DNA of 64,000 bases from Nocardia vinacea NBRC 16497 (GCF_000308835.1 NZ_BAGN01000182.1:1-64000); one strand, 5' to 3'; shown: positions 1 through 8,580, counted from the stretch's first letter. Program-made: numbers and translations. Notes: generated by a model from the letters alone, not told the origin.

Positions 1-846
1 ATGCAGACCCTGACCCAGTCCGAGCACGTCGTCGCACTGAATCCGGCCTCCGATCAGCGCAACCGCGCCAGATTCGACGAATACCTAGCGGTGATCGAAA
101 AGGCTTGGGCGCCGGATGCGTTCAACCACCACGGCGAGTCCTACCAGGCACCATATCCGGCCGAGGGGATCCGCGACTGGGCGCTCGCAGACTGGACACG
201 CACCTACGGGAGCGCCGGCGAAGTCGACGACGACGGCACCGTCCGCAAGATCGGCGTCGTCCCGAAACCACTGGAAGTCCCGAAGATCTTCATTCCGAAC
301 ACGTTCTCGCAGCAGACCGCGATCGACTCCGCTCGGCACGGCCGCACCTTGGTCCTGGCGGCGGGAAACCGCGATCGAGCCCGCGAGACCGCCCTGCTCT
401 ACCGCGAGACCGCCCACGCGGCAGGCCGGGACCTGCGCATCGGGGAGAATTTCGGCATGCTGGTCAAGATCGCCTTCGGCGACACCTTCCAGCAGGCATT
501 CGACTACGCCGTGCGCACATACGGGTTCTGGTACCAGAACTTCTTCCAGAAGTTCGGCTTCACCGAAGTGTTCCGCACCGCTGCCGACGACCCCACCCGG
601 CCATTCGATCTCGGCGACGCACGGGCCCTGACCCAGCGAATGATCGACAGCGGCCAACTGCTGTGCGGGACCGCCGAACAAGTGCACGATCAGGTCGCCG
701 AAGTCGCGAGTGTCTACGGCGGCGGCGCGCTGGACTGGCTGATCTACGAGACCTGGGGCCAGTCACTGCCCGACAGCGAACGCATCGACGCCCACCACTA
801 CCAGCTGAAGGCCTACGCCGAACACGTCATGCCGGCTTTTCGCTGA
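1..846 (+). CDS. luciferase-like (LLM) flavin-dependent monooxygenase, 5'-partial
   Basis: Probable flavin-dependent monooxygenase of the bacterial luciferase-like family (TIM barrel), which uses reduced FMN and oxygen on an unknown substrate. The reading frame is open from the first base, and the 281 residues correspond to the C-terminal three quarters of a family that is usually 350-400 aa, so the N-terminus is cut by the window edge and the ATG at base 1 is probably internal. Visible family features are the conserved stretch with IPNTFSQQTAIDSA and the C-terminal GTAEQVHDQV segment, the usual 'G(S/T)PxxVxxxL' region of LLM proteins. The next gene starts 47 bp downstream on the same strand. 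Substrate cannot be inferred. Confidence 0.75.
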   Translation: MQTLTQSEHVVALNPASDQRNRARFDEYLAVIEKAWAPDAFNHHGESYQAPYPAEGIRDWALADWTRTYGSAGEVDDDGTVRKIGVVPKPLEVPKIFIPNTFSQQTAIDSARHGRTLVLAAGNRDRARETALLYRETAHAAGRDLRIGENFGMLVKIAFGDTFQQAFDYAVRTYGFWYQNFFQKFGFTEVFRTAADDPTRPFDLGDARALTQRMIDSGQLLCGTAEQVHDQVAEVASVYGGGALDWLIYETWGQSLPDSERIDAHHYQLKAYAEHVMPAFR

Positions 847-893
847 CATACGACCGTTCCCGAATCTCCGAGCACGATGAAGGACGACCGATC

Positions 894-1514
894 ATGGACA
901 AACCCGACCTCACCATGATGTTCGTGGTGCACAACGCGTTTCGCCGCGATCTCGCCCGGATGCGGGCGGCCGCGGCACACGCCGACGATCCGGATACCCG
1001 CCACGCACTACGCACCGGATGGGAAACATTCACCCGCTACCTGACCGTGCACCACACCGCCGAGGATCGGTTGCTCTGGCCGCCGATGCACGCCGCGCTC
1101 GGCGACCAGCACCAGGATGTGAAGCTGCTGGCGACCATGGCCGACGAGCACACCCGGCTGGATCCGCTGATGGACCAGATCAGCACGGTATTGCCGCAGG
1201 GTTCACCCGCGCGTCTGGGAGCGCTTTTCGACGAACTCGCCGCCACTCTGACCGATCACCTCGACCACGAGGAGTCCGCCGCATTGCCGCTGGTCCAGCA
1301 GACACTCACGGCAGGCCAATGGCAGCATTTCACCGACCTGCAACGCCGCAGCGTCGGCATCCGTGGCGTGGCATGGTTCTTCCCGTGGCTGCTGGACGAC
1401 GCCTCACGGGAGACTCGAACCGCCGTACTCACCTTGGTCCCGCCGCCCGTGCGAGTACTCCACCGCCTGATCTGGGAACCCCGCTATCGACGCCGGTCAC
1501 CCTGGAGGCGATGA
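894..1514 (+). CDS. hemerythrin-like domain protein
   Basis: A 206-residue four-helix-bundle protein with a hemerythrin-like (HHE) iron-binding pattern. His/Glu ligands are spaced along the helices: an early H in VVHNAF, HTAEDRLLWPPMH near residues 58-70, DEHTRL near residue 83, and DHLDHEESA near residue 122. Such proteins bind a di-iron centre and serve in oxygen or NO sensing, or in iron handling. The ATG at 894 is preceded by GAAGGAC about 10 nt upstream; the longer in-frame extension from 105 overlaps the monooxygenase out of frame and is not credible. The last 50 residues lie beyond the bundle and have no clear function. It may be co-transcribed with the monooxygenase. Confidence 0.75.
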   Translation: MDKPDLTMMFVVHNAFRRDLARMRAAAAHADDPDTRHALRTGWETFTRYLTVHHTAEDRLLWPPMHAALGDQHQDVKLLATMADEHTRLDPLMDQISTVLPQGSPARLGALFDELAATLTDHLDHEESAALPLVQQTLTAGQWQHFTDLQRRSVGIRGVAWFFPWLLDDASRETRTAVLTLVPPPVRVLHRLIWEPRYRRRSPWRR

Positions 1515-1750
1515 CGTCGGTGCGGTGAGCCATCCTCGCAGCGCGTGGGGCCGTGCAGCGCTGGCGGCAGTGTTTTGCGCTGTTCATCGGCGGAATCGAC
1601 TGGCCGGAAGTCGATCTCGGGTGAGGTTGCTCCCGGTCTTCCGGTCGGGTTGATCTTGCCCGTGTTTTCCGGCATCAGCGGTTGAGAGGAACTGGCTGAC
1701 GATGACCACCGGCCCGAGCGGGTTCGGTGTTCCTGCAATGCCGGAAACGA

Positions 1751-1782
1751 ACAAAGCCGCAGGTCTCGACCTGCGGCTTTGT
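1751..1782 (-). terminator. rho-independent terminator hairpin, originally behind tRNA-Ala
   Basis: Perfect 15-bp arms (ACAAAGCCGCAGGTC and its complement) surround a two-base centre. It lies 4 bp outside the left 38-bp att repeat. Read on the minus strand, this is where a terminator for tRNA-Ala would stand before the element inserted, so it looks like the original tRNA terminator, now about 17.9 kb from its gene. Confidence 0.7.
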
Positions 1783-1786
1783 CATC

Positions 1787-1824
1787 GAGTGGAGCTAAGG
1801 GGACTCGAACCCCTGACCCCCACA
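1787..1824. repeat. left attachment site (38-bp direct repeat, tRNA-Ala 3' fragment)
   Basis: These 38 bases are identical to 19693-19730 (offset 17,906). They contain the T-arm and acceptor 3' half of tRNA-Ala(GGC) on the minus strand. Identity stops at 1825 (T versus C). This is the displaced chromosomal 3' end of the tRNA gene, so it marks the distal end of the integrated element. It is not a tRNA gene in itself: the anticodon and D arms are missing. Confidence 0.92.
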
Positions 1825-2394
1825 TTACGAGAACTCATGACTACCACAGACAACTACGAACGACTCGACTGTCGGAAAAATATCACCTGACCAGCTCATA
1901 CGACGACAATCGACTACTCAGGACTATCGAACACACATACGGTAGATCGCCACGTTGGTGGAATTTGTTGGGACTTAGTTGGGAGCATCCTGCGGCTGGC
2001 ATCGGCGTGTCCAATACGTGACACGCCATGACTTTCCACCATTGGTTAACCCTCCGCTATGCGGACCGAGTTTCTCACCTGGTTGCCGGGCGGCGGCAGG
2101 CAGCGGTCAATGCGGGTAGGTGCGGCGGTTTGGTTGTGACAGCCGATGGCGACTTCGCCGGTGTAAGCAATGGGTAAGGCTGCACCATCGGTTTGAAGGT
2201 GGCCCGCGCAACGTGGACTCACCGAGACCAGGCAGCACACCGGCTTTGCAACGGCGGGATGGAGCACAGCTCGCAGGGTCAATATCTCAGTTACACACTC
2301 CCAAAATCCTCGCCTTGGGAAGTTAGAATGGCGCCGGGTGATACCGAACCCACCTGAATCACGTTGGGCGAGAACCGGGATGGTGGTCGTATAG
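1825..2394. other. 570-bp gene-free left end of the element with candidate integrase arm sites
   Basis: No convincing gene. At 1964-1985 are TTTGTTGG and TTAGTTGGGAG. Both words recur at the other end of the element (19626-19633 and 19615-19625), the expected pattern for arm-type integrase sites flanking the att core. A further related word, GTTGGTGG, lies just upstream at 1954. The rest, including ORFs on both strands between 2046 and 2890, lacks family resemblance or coding character. The promoter of the HEPN gene must lie at the right end of this gap. Confidence 0.5.
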
Positions 2395-3837
2395 ATGGAT
2401 CCTGATGACAACCCGCTGAAGCTCAAGCAACCGACTGGCACGTTCGCTTGCCAATGGTTGATCCCTGACCCAAGTTCGGGTGCATTCCGAAGTTGCACGG
2501 GTGAGGTTGACCTCCGTAGCGAGGAACAACCCGAGGGCCGAATTTCCGATGTTATACCAGGCATTACCCAAGGCGGCTTTCCGCAAAGGCTGCACTTCGA
2601 ACGTCTTCGCGGAGAGATGGCCACTGGAGCGGAAATTTTGCTCCTTGATGTGACCATTGAAGCCTTCGGCCTGTGGGGCTTCCCTGGATTCCGGTTCCCC
2701 GAGGGAAATGCAACCATCTTCGCGGCCGTCGCGCTGGTCGGGCGCGAAGTGGAAAAATTGAATGATTCGAAAATAAAAGCCATCAAAGTTCAAATTTCGA
2801 ACATCGACAGAATATCCGCCAGCGCTCCAATAGTGAGCACAACTTTCCCGAATAGACTTCGCGACGATGTGGAGAATCGCTTTTCGGCACAAGTCAGATC
2901 CGGCGGATGTGAATGGTCCGACGAAACCGCCACGATGACAATCGATTACATTTTCGCCGCGACAGTCACCGGTGGGTATGAATTTGGAGTGCGCTGCACT
3001 CCAATAATAATGATTAGCCTCAATAGGCCCGAGGAAGTTCTACAAGCCTACAACAACTGGGTGCGGACACTCTTCCGAGTAATATCGGTTCTCACCGGCC
3101 GCCAAGAACAAGTTACATACCTTGAGGTTCAACCAGATGGCGATGGAGACCCCTACTTCTGCCAGGTATTCGCTTCGCCAATCTCGCAATCCCCCTACTT
3201 CCCGCCGAAAGGACGCCTGCCTAAACGAGAGGACTCAGCACTCAAGGTAGATCGCGACAACGTATCCCTCCTTGAACTGGTCAAGAAATGGCAAATATTG
3301 GAGGATGAACAGAATCCGCTAGTGTATACGTACGACCCCTATTCCCTGGGCGCCGATCAGCATCCGAGGGCGCGCTTCCTTCTTCTAATCCAAGCACTCG
3401 AAGGCATCTCGAATCGAGAAAATATACTTAACGACAGGCTCGCCTCCTTCCAGAAAACCAGAAATGAAGTAATAAGCGCGTGCATGAAATTTCTGACCGG
3501 TAAATACCGCAAATTCGCCAAGTCGCAGTTTAAAATGTCACCGATCAGCTTGGATGATCGGTTGAAAGAAATGTTCGCATTGTTGCCGGTAAATCCGGCT
3601 CCTGCTCTACGTGCATCCTCCCTGGTAACTAAAGTATGCGAAGAACGCGAGGTGTCGATGGAAGCTGCCTTAAGAATAATCAGGAACGACCTGGCCCACG
3701 GAAATAGGACATACGACTATCGGGAACTAGCGGAGGTTGCCAGAACCCTTCAATCAGTAGTGCGAGCCCATGCTCTGCGCATCTTGGATCTGAGTCCAGA
3801 AATCCAATCGAATGTTCTTGACTTCGACGATAGATGA
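2395..3837 (+). CDS. ApeA-like HEPN-domain putative anti-phage protein
   Basis: 480 residues. The N-terminal half is a beta-rich region resembling the ApeA N-terminal domain. The C-terminal third is helical and contains IIRNDLAHGN around residues 430-439, the R-x4-H HEPN RNase motif with Asn directly after Arg, as in ApeA/HEPN proteins. Known ApeA proteins cause abortive infection, with the HEPN domain as an RNase active only in infected cells. By eye the gene is much AT-richer than the backbone and uses many A/T-ending codons, consistent with recent acquisition. It is first in the cargo, directly inside the left att site, and faces an AlbA_2 gene tail to tail. Start: the first in-frame ATG; no strong Shine-Dalgarno is visible. 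Other HEPN families remain possible. Confidence 0.6.
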   Translation: MDPDDNPLKLKQPTGTFACQWLIPDPSSGAFRSCTGEVDLRSEEQPEGRISDVIPGITQGGFPQRLHFERLRGEMATGAEILLLDVTIEAFGLWGFPGFRFPEGNATIFAAVALVGREVEKLNDSKIKAIKVQISNIDRISASAPIVSTTFPNRLRDDVENRFSAQVRSGGCEWSDETATMTIDYIFAATVTGGYEFGVRCTPIIMISLNRPEEVLQAYNNWVRTLFRVISVLTGRQEQVTYLEVQPDGDGDPYFCQVFASPISQSPYFPPKGRLPKREDSALKVDRDNVSLLELVKKWQILEDEQNPLVYTYDPYSLGADQHPRARFLLLIQALEGISNRENILNDRLASFQKTRNEVISACMKFLTGKYRKFAKSQFKMSPISLDDRLKEMFALLPVNPAPALRASSLVTKVCEEREVSMEAALRIIRNDLAHGNRTYDYRELAEVARTLQSVVRAHALRILDLSPEIQSNVLDFDDR

Positions 3838-4298
3838 TCCACAAAGTTCGGAAGGTAGATTTGGCCTCCCGCCTGACGTTGGGCCGTATCAGCTATGGCA
3901 AGCCCCGAAGGGTCGCGGCAGCGCTACGTCGTAGAGCTCGACAGCGCCCGCCCTTGACTCGGCTGGGCGTCGGGCGAGTGATGGTGGTGTCGGGAATCCC
4001 TGGCCCCATCTTTCCGCGCCCGGCTGCAGCGGAGCGAGGAGCGACGCACATCGGCGGGGTGACATCTTCATCACGTACTTCCCGATTCACACCGCCAATG
4101 CGGTGTGATGCGGAACTTCACCCCGGTCGATGCCTATTCCAGGATAGGCGGTCTGACCTGCGGAAATCGCGTCTCGCCTAGTTGTCTACCGGACATTTTG
4201 CGATGTAGGTGATTTGAGTCCATAGCCAATGGAAGACCCGGCTCGCAGCGACAGCGCTACGGCCGGGCCTTTACCCGCGGAGCCGGAAGGACCCGCCT
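3838..4298. other. convergent intergenic region between HEPN and AlbA_2 genes
   Basis: No credible gene; an ORF starting at 3834 on the plus strand has no family character. The segment holds a short motif, ATGGCAAGCCCCGAAGG (3895-3911), which recurs at 5638-5654 on the other side of the AlbA_2 gene. Around 4238-4290 an inverted repeat (CCGGCTC...GAGCCGG) could serve as terminator for one or both convergent genes. Confidence 0.35.
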
Positions 4299-5387
4299 TC
4301 ATGACGAGTGGCCTGGTTGTGGATCAAGATTCCTATCGCTGTCGTCGGCGTCATACAGGAGCTTGCCCGCAATCAATGAATGAAGGGATCGTGCTGAAAC
4401 TGAATAGGATGCGTCGCCGCGCCGCTGCGGTATCATAAAGAAATTTTCATATAGTTCCTCCCCAGCTGCCGTCCCCTCCACGATGAAAGGTCGGGCACGC
4501 TCAGACTGCGGAGGGACGTAGACATATAACAATTCGCCCCGCGAAGCCTTGCACACGGAAATTTCAAGATCTGTAATCGGCGGAAATACTCGTTGGTCGA
4601 TCGTCTTTCTATAGCGTTCGATGATCTTACCCGGTAGAGTCGTCGGTACCAATTTCTCGATCCGGTCGCCGCCACCGCTGTTACGCGTCCGCATCCCGAT
4701 TACGAGCAGACCTCCACCCGGACTATTGGCGAACTGAGCAACATCTTTTGCAAGCTCGATCCGCTGAGAATGTTTGGTCAGATCGTAAAGTTGCGACTTG
4801 GCGTCCAACCATGAATTCTCCAGTAGCCCCACCAACAGCTCGGGGACACCTCCTGTGAGCGCGCGTCGGGCCGACCCCAGATCGACGACACGTCTCGGAT
4901 TCTCGAGATCGACCAACCGGGCGATGCCATCGAATAAATCGAATAGTTCATGAAATTCGTACTCAACATGTTCGACATAAAATTCAATACACCAGACGTA
5001 CTCATATTCGGTGTATCTGATGGTTGAAAACTCCAATCCGTCCGTAAAGTTTCTCTCTATAATATTCTTCGCGAGTAAGACCGCACTATGCGATGGCTCC
5101 CCGGCGGGACAAATGACTTCCATCGCGATTTCAATTCGACCGAAATTCACCGCCTTAAAGTTCAAGACACCCCAGCGAAATTCTTCCCCGCCATAGACTC
5201 CAACTCCGATATAATCGGCTCCTTGGAGGCCTTCGCGAAACGCGTTAATCAGTTCGTCCACGCGGAATTTTGCAATGTTGCTAGGATTGGTAAATTCTTC
5301 CAGCTGCAATGTCGGGAAATCATCACCCGTAACGACGACGAATCGGTGATCGTCGGACAGTTCAGCGCGAATAGGCATGCCGAACAT
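4299..5387 (-). CDS. Schlafen/AlbA_2-domain protein
   Basis: 362 residues. The C-terminal half has the AlbA_2 (Schlafen AAA_4-like) signature: ENSWLDAKSQLYDL near residue 188, then ELAKDVAQFANSPGGGLLVIGM near residue 210, where the acidic/Lys pair and the ANSPGGGLLVIG glycine loop are the hallmarks. The N-terminal 170 residues match no family I recognise. AlbA_2 proteins bind nucleic acid or nucleotide and occur as regulators and as parts of defence systems. Composition is AT-rich like the neighbouring HEPN gene, and the two are convergent, suggesting one acquired defence island. The start may instead be the ATG at 5378, nine bases downstream; no strong ribosome binding site separates them. 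Confidence 0.6.
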   Translation of the reverse strand: MFGMPIRAELSDDHRFVVVTGDDFPTLQLEEFTNPSNIAKFRVDELINAFREGLQGADYIGVGVYGGEEFRWGVLNFKAVNFGRIEIAMEVICPAGEPSHSAVLLAKNIIERNFTDGLEFSTIRYTEYEYVWCIEFYVEHVEYEFHELFDLFDGIARLVDLENPRRVVDLGSARRALTGGVPELLVGLLENSWLDAKSQLYDLTKHSQRIELAKDVAQFANSPGGGLLVIGMRTRNSGGGDRIEKLVPTTLPGKIIERYRKTIDQRVFPPITDLEISVCKASRGELLYVYVPPQSERARPFIVEGTAAGEELYENFFMIPQRRGDASYSVSARSLHSLIAGKLLYDADDSDRNLDPQPGHSS

Positions 5388-6191
5388 CCTCCCAAAAGGA
5401 CCGACACAGCACTACCGGTTTAGGTCATGACACAGCCGGTCCGATACCCACACGAGATCGGGACCAGCGCCATGAGGACTACAGCTGGTACTTGGTTGAC
5501 CGCGTGCCGCACGATGACGGGCAGCCGAGCACTCGGTAAGCACCCTTGCTTTTCAATGACCGCCGTAACCGATATGCCTTCGCACAGCTTGCCTGGCGCT
5601 GGAGGCCTTGGTCGTCGGCGGGACCACGGGGGGTTAGATGGCAAGCCCCGAAGGGGTGCGGCAGTACTTTGGAGCGGTTCGCCGATGATTTGGGCACCTG
5701 ATCAACTCCGCGGTGGGTTGTGCGTGGGCCGGTGAGGTAGTTCGGTCACCATCCTGGTTCTGCGCCGGGGTGCCCGCCCGGGAGCGGAGCGGGAGGGCGG
5801 GCACCCCGGGCGGCGCGCGCATGCGCGCCGCTCTTGATTCTGTAGAGGGAAATTCGGCAAGTTTTCATACTTGGGTTTTCCGGCTTCTTTTTCTTCTTTT
5901 CTTTCTCTTCCGGGGGCTCCCAAATTCTTCTCACTCTTCTACATGAACCCATCAAGCCTGCGGGACAACAGATTTCGCGGGACTGATCGGATTCCCCGCA
6001 CATCCAGCGACGCATCCCGGCAGGCACTACGGCGCAAGGCTCCAGGAGTGGGGCGGCGAATCCGGCACGACGGGGAACTCACGCGTGCCGGGATCAGGTG
6101 ACGAAGGCCCCCTCGCCTCAAGATCTGTTCTGGAACCGGGGCCTCTGTTCGTAGGGAAGAGTCCCTTTGCAGCTGGTGCTGGGAGCCTGGA
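5388..6191. other. 804-bp non-coding region with strong hairpins and a pyrimidine tract
   Basis: No intact gene. Between about 5767 and 5807 a GGGGTGCCCGCCC stretch pairs with its complement GGGCGGGCACCCC, and GGCGCGCGCATGCGCGCC follows at 5811-5828. A pyrimidine-rich run (C/T only for long stretches) covers about 5876-5940. A copy of the short motif ATGGCAAGCCCCGAAGG lies at 5638. The frame around 5465-5525 reads like a short coding remnant ending in a stop, but no family can be named. The hairpins may terminate the minus-strand operon that ends at 6192. Confidence 0.45.
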
Positions 6192-6743
6192 TCAGGTCGG
6201 TTGCAGCATGATCGCGCGCCCGGTCCAACTGGCCCAGAACCGTCGCGCCGGGACCTCCGAATGCTCGGCACCCCATCGGGACGGGTCGGCGAATCCCGCG
6301 ATGGTGTCACCGTCGCGATCTGCCTCGCCGGTAAACACGATCAGGTGCCCGCCCTTGCGGCCGTCTTCAGGCAGTTGCCACGTGCAGGAGATGATGCTGG
6401 GTATGCCGTCAGCGGCCATACTCTGAAGTGTGGAGCGGTCGACCGCTTCGGCAGTACCGGCGAGGCCGTGCCGTGTGGCCAGCGCGACCAGTCCGGCGTG
6501 TGTCCAGCCCACCCCGGTGGCATACGCGTTGGTGTCCAACCCCTCTCGGAGTAGTTCACGCTGTAGCGGCACCGGCAGGCCATGGAACTGGAGCAGCATT
6601 CGCAGGCACGCAATGCCGCAACACCGATCACCCCATGTCTGTGGGCCGCCATCGGGCCATGGGAAACCAGAGTCGTCGGTTTCGTCGTCGGTGAAGTGTT
6701 GCGGGAACCGGTGGACATCCAGCGGAAGGCGGTGCAATCTCAC
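6192..6743 (-). CDS. C39-like cysteine peptidase
   Basis: 183 residues with the papain-like C39 arrangement: Q-x6-CG in PQTWGDRCCGIACLRML (Gln 35, Cys 41/42), a His in GGHLIVFTGE near residue 133, and Asp in GFADPSRWG near residue 153. That provides the oxyanion Gln and the Cys-His-Asp triad. C39 enzymes cleave double-glycine leaders of peptides, but this one is a free-standing domain without an ABC transporter, and its substrate is unknown. Its ATG overlaps the stop of the ATP-grasp gene by 4 bp (ATGA), so the two are translationally coupled and probably act on the same peptide or amide. It is the last gene of the minus-strand operon. Confidence 0.65.
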   Translation of the reverse strand: MRLHRLPLDVHRFPQHFTDDETDDSGFPWPDGGPQTWGDRCCGIACLRMLLQFHGLPVPLQRELLREGLDTNAYATGVGWTHAGLVALATRHGLAGTAEAVDRSTLQSMAADGIPSIISCTWQLPEDGRKGGHLIVFTGEADRDGDTIAGFADPSRWGAEHSEVPARRFWASWTGRAIMLQPT

Positions 6744-7813
6744 TCCGTTCGATCCGGGGTAGCCCGCTCAATGTAGGGCAACGCCGCCTCGAGTTGGGGC
6801 GAGGGGCCGCGTTGCTGCTCAACAAGCGATCGGAGCGCCCACGGAGGACGAACTCCGTTCTCGATCGCATCCGCAAGCAGCATCAGGATCAGCTCCCGGT
6901 ATCCGATTCCGACCGCGTGGGCCGCAACGGGCAGGTTGCTGTGCCGCTGCACACCCGGAGTCGTGTTCACCTCTAACGCGTATGCGACACCAGCCGTATC
7001 GACCATGTAGTCGATACGGATCGCGCCACGGCACTGAAGGAATCCGTATACCGCCAGCGCACCGAAGGACATCGCGTCGAGGGTGGCCGATGCCAGATCA
7101 TCGGGAACCTGATAGGTAACCGCTGGACCATCGCCGCCGCCGAGCTTGGTTTCCTCGTCGTAGTAATCGCGTTCGGTGAGGACTTCCAACGGCGGCAACG
7201 CTTTCGGCCCGGTCGGGGTGCCGAGCACCGCAACTGTCATCGCACGACCGACGACGAACTCCTCGAGGAAGAATCGGCGAAATCCGCGTTCACGGAATCG
7301 GTGCGCCGCGTTGGCGGCTTCGGTCAGTGTCTCGACTCGTTGCAGCCCGACGCTGGAGCCGCCGTCGACCGCTTTGAGCATCGCGGGCATCGGGAACGCC
7401 GGGATCGCCGATTCCGTGATCAGTCCGGAGTCGCGCAGTGTCGGGATGCCGACGTATTTGAACACCGCCTTCGAGGCCAGCTTGTCCGCACCGATACCGC
7501 CCGCGAGAACACCCGACGACGTGTAGGGCACGTGCAGGTAGTCCAGCAGACCTTGAAGACGGCCGTCCTCACCCCAGGGGCCGTGGACGTTCACGTATGC
7601 GACGTCGAACGTGCGGACCCGCTCGACGAAATCGGCGGCGGTCGGGTCGAGGTGTTCGGCGTCGATACCGGACTCGGTGAGGGTTTCCATGATCGCAGTC
7701 AGCGACCATTTCTCGTGCGGTGTGTTGCGAATGTAGACGCGATCCTCTTCTGAGACCGGCCCGTACAGGACTGCGACGCGCACGCCCTTCAAATTCGCGG
7801 GGACGTTGATCAT
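6740..7813 (-). CDS. ATP-grasp ligase of the D-alanine-D-alanine ligase superfamily
   Basis: 357 residues from the ATG at 7813, chosen because GAAGGAG stands 6 nt upstream; a longer frame reaches 7855 without a ribosome site. The N-terminal domain has AYVNVHGPWGEDGRLQGLLD, equivalent to the Ddl substrate-binding signature. The central ATP-grasp lid follows (MLKAVDGGSSVGLQRV), and the Mg-binding ALEVNTTPGVQ is near residue 290. Such enzymes form peptide or amide bonds through an acyl-phosphate. It is probably not the housekeeping Ddl, because it sits in mobile cargo, coupled to a peptidase. A role in making or tailoring a small peptide is an inference from that pairing; a resistance-type ligase is an alternative. 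Confidence 0.75.
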   Translation of the reverse strand: MINVPANLKGVRVAVLYGPVSEEDRVYIRNTPHEKWSLTAIMETLTESGIDAEHLDPTAADFVERVRTFDVAYVNVHGPWGEDGRLQGLLDYLHVPYTSSGVLAGGIGADKLASKAVFKYVGIPTLRDSGLITESAIPAFPMPAMLKAVDGGSSVGLQRVETLTEAANAAHRFRERGFRRFFLEEFVVGRAMTVAVLGTPTGPKALPPLEVLTERDYYDEETKLGGGDGPAVTYQVPDDLASATLDAMSFGALAVYGFLQCRGAIRIDYMVDTAGVAYALEVNTTPGVQRHSNLPVAAHAVGIGYRELILMLLADAIENGVRPPWALRSLVEQQRGPSPQLEAALPYIERATPDRTE

Positions 7814-7985
7814 GTCGGGCTCCTTCGGGATGGCTGAGGGTGGTCTCTGGAACACAGGTCCGAGCCGCGCCGGTTAGAGAGCAACCCGCGGCCAATCGTG
7901 GAAGAGACACTCGAATACGTTGTGTAGGTGGGTTATTCGGCCAAGCGGGTGCCCGCACTCCTGGGACCGCACTCTTCGGGCGCGA

Positions 7986-8288
7986 TCACGGTTGCCCGCC
8001 CGAACGCGGCACAATTCCAGCCGGAGTCACCAGATCGCACGCCAACGCAACTGCCTTCGCGTGTCCGCCGAAGTGGGCGAGGTCGGGGGTTAAGATGGCG
8101 GAAGCTCCTGCCTTGCATACGGTTTCGACTACCAGTGTCGTCGGCATGTAGGTGTCGGTACCGATGGTGAGCAGTCCGGCTAGTTCGTAGCCTTGGCGCT
8201 GTGCCAGATGTCTGATTACCTGCTCGTATCGTTGCCGATCCGATCCGGTGATTTCGAGCAGCAGCAGGCCGATTGCCTTGGGTTGCAT
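7986..8288 (-). CDS. small conserved-looking protein, function unknown
   Basis: 100 residues starting MQPKAIGLLLLEITGS. The start at 8288 is preceded by GAAGGA (about 8 nt), while the longer frame from 8426 would overlap the upstream gene. It begins with a hydrophobic strand, then a charged helix (SDRQRYEQVIRHLAQRQGYELAGLL), then alternating hydrophobic segments. The pattern vaguely recalls the catalytic fold of small serine recombinases, with a strand, helix and 'GYEL.GL' turn, but the catalytic Ser/Arg set is not evident. I would not assign that function. Part of the minus-strand operon; a 172-bp gap separates it from the ATP-grasp gene. Confidence 0.55.
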   Translation of the reverse strand: MQPKAIGLLLLEITGSDRQRYEQVIRHLAQRQGYELAGLLTIGTDTYMPTTLVVETVCKAGASAILTPDLAHFGGHAKAVALACDLVTPAGIVPRSGGQP

Positions 8289-8325
8289 GGAGAGTCCTTC
8301 GCTCGCGTTCGCGGTTCCTACCCGG

Positions 8326-8577
8326 TCACGGCGTTTCGGTGTCGACGACGCTGATAGGCGTGATCGTGGGGGCGTCCGCTTTGTCCAGGTCTGAGTCCGA
8401 GTCGGATATCCACCCGTCCTCGTCAACCCACATCATCGAGCCGTCCGCGCGCTGAAATATCGGACGGCTATCCACGGGGGCACGGTCGAGTTTCTTGTGA
8501 GTGTCCTCATGGAAGGCAGCGAGCAGCGCCCGCACCGATGGAGCGATATCCGTTCGTGTGGAACGCAATTCGGTCAT
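8326..8577 (-). CDS. small acidic-tailed protein, function unknown (candidate peptide substrate)
   Basis: 83 residues. The first half is a basic/hydrophobic helix-like region (RALLAAFHEDTHKKLDRAP). The second half changes character: MMWVDEDGWISDSDSDLD, followed by a Thr/Ser/Asp/Glu-rich tail ending VVDTETP. This leader-like then core-like layout, in an operon with an ATP-grasp ligase and a C39-like peptidase, makes it a candidate precursor, though nothing proves processing. Its ATG (8577) lies 3 nt after the stop of the upstream frameshifted gene, so it is operon-embedded. Confidence 0.55.
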   Translation of the reverse strand: MTELRSTRTDIAPSVRALLAAFHEDTHKKLDRAPVDSRPIFQRADGSMMWVDEDGWISDSDSDLDKADAPTITPISVVDTETP

Positions 8578-8580
8578 CTG

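Noticed and set aside
1788..1830. Apparent second tRNA gene at the left end
   Set aside because: Only the acceptor and T-arm 3' half is present; it is the displaced end of the tRNA at 19696-19768, kept as an att repeat.
3834..4181. 115-residue ORF overlapping the end of the HEPN gene
   Set aside because: No family features, an Arg/Pro-rich composition typical of chance frames, and no ribosome site.
7986..8288. Serine recombinase assignment for the 100-residue operon protein
   Set aside because: Only a vague fold-level resemblance; catalytic residues are not identifiable.
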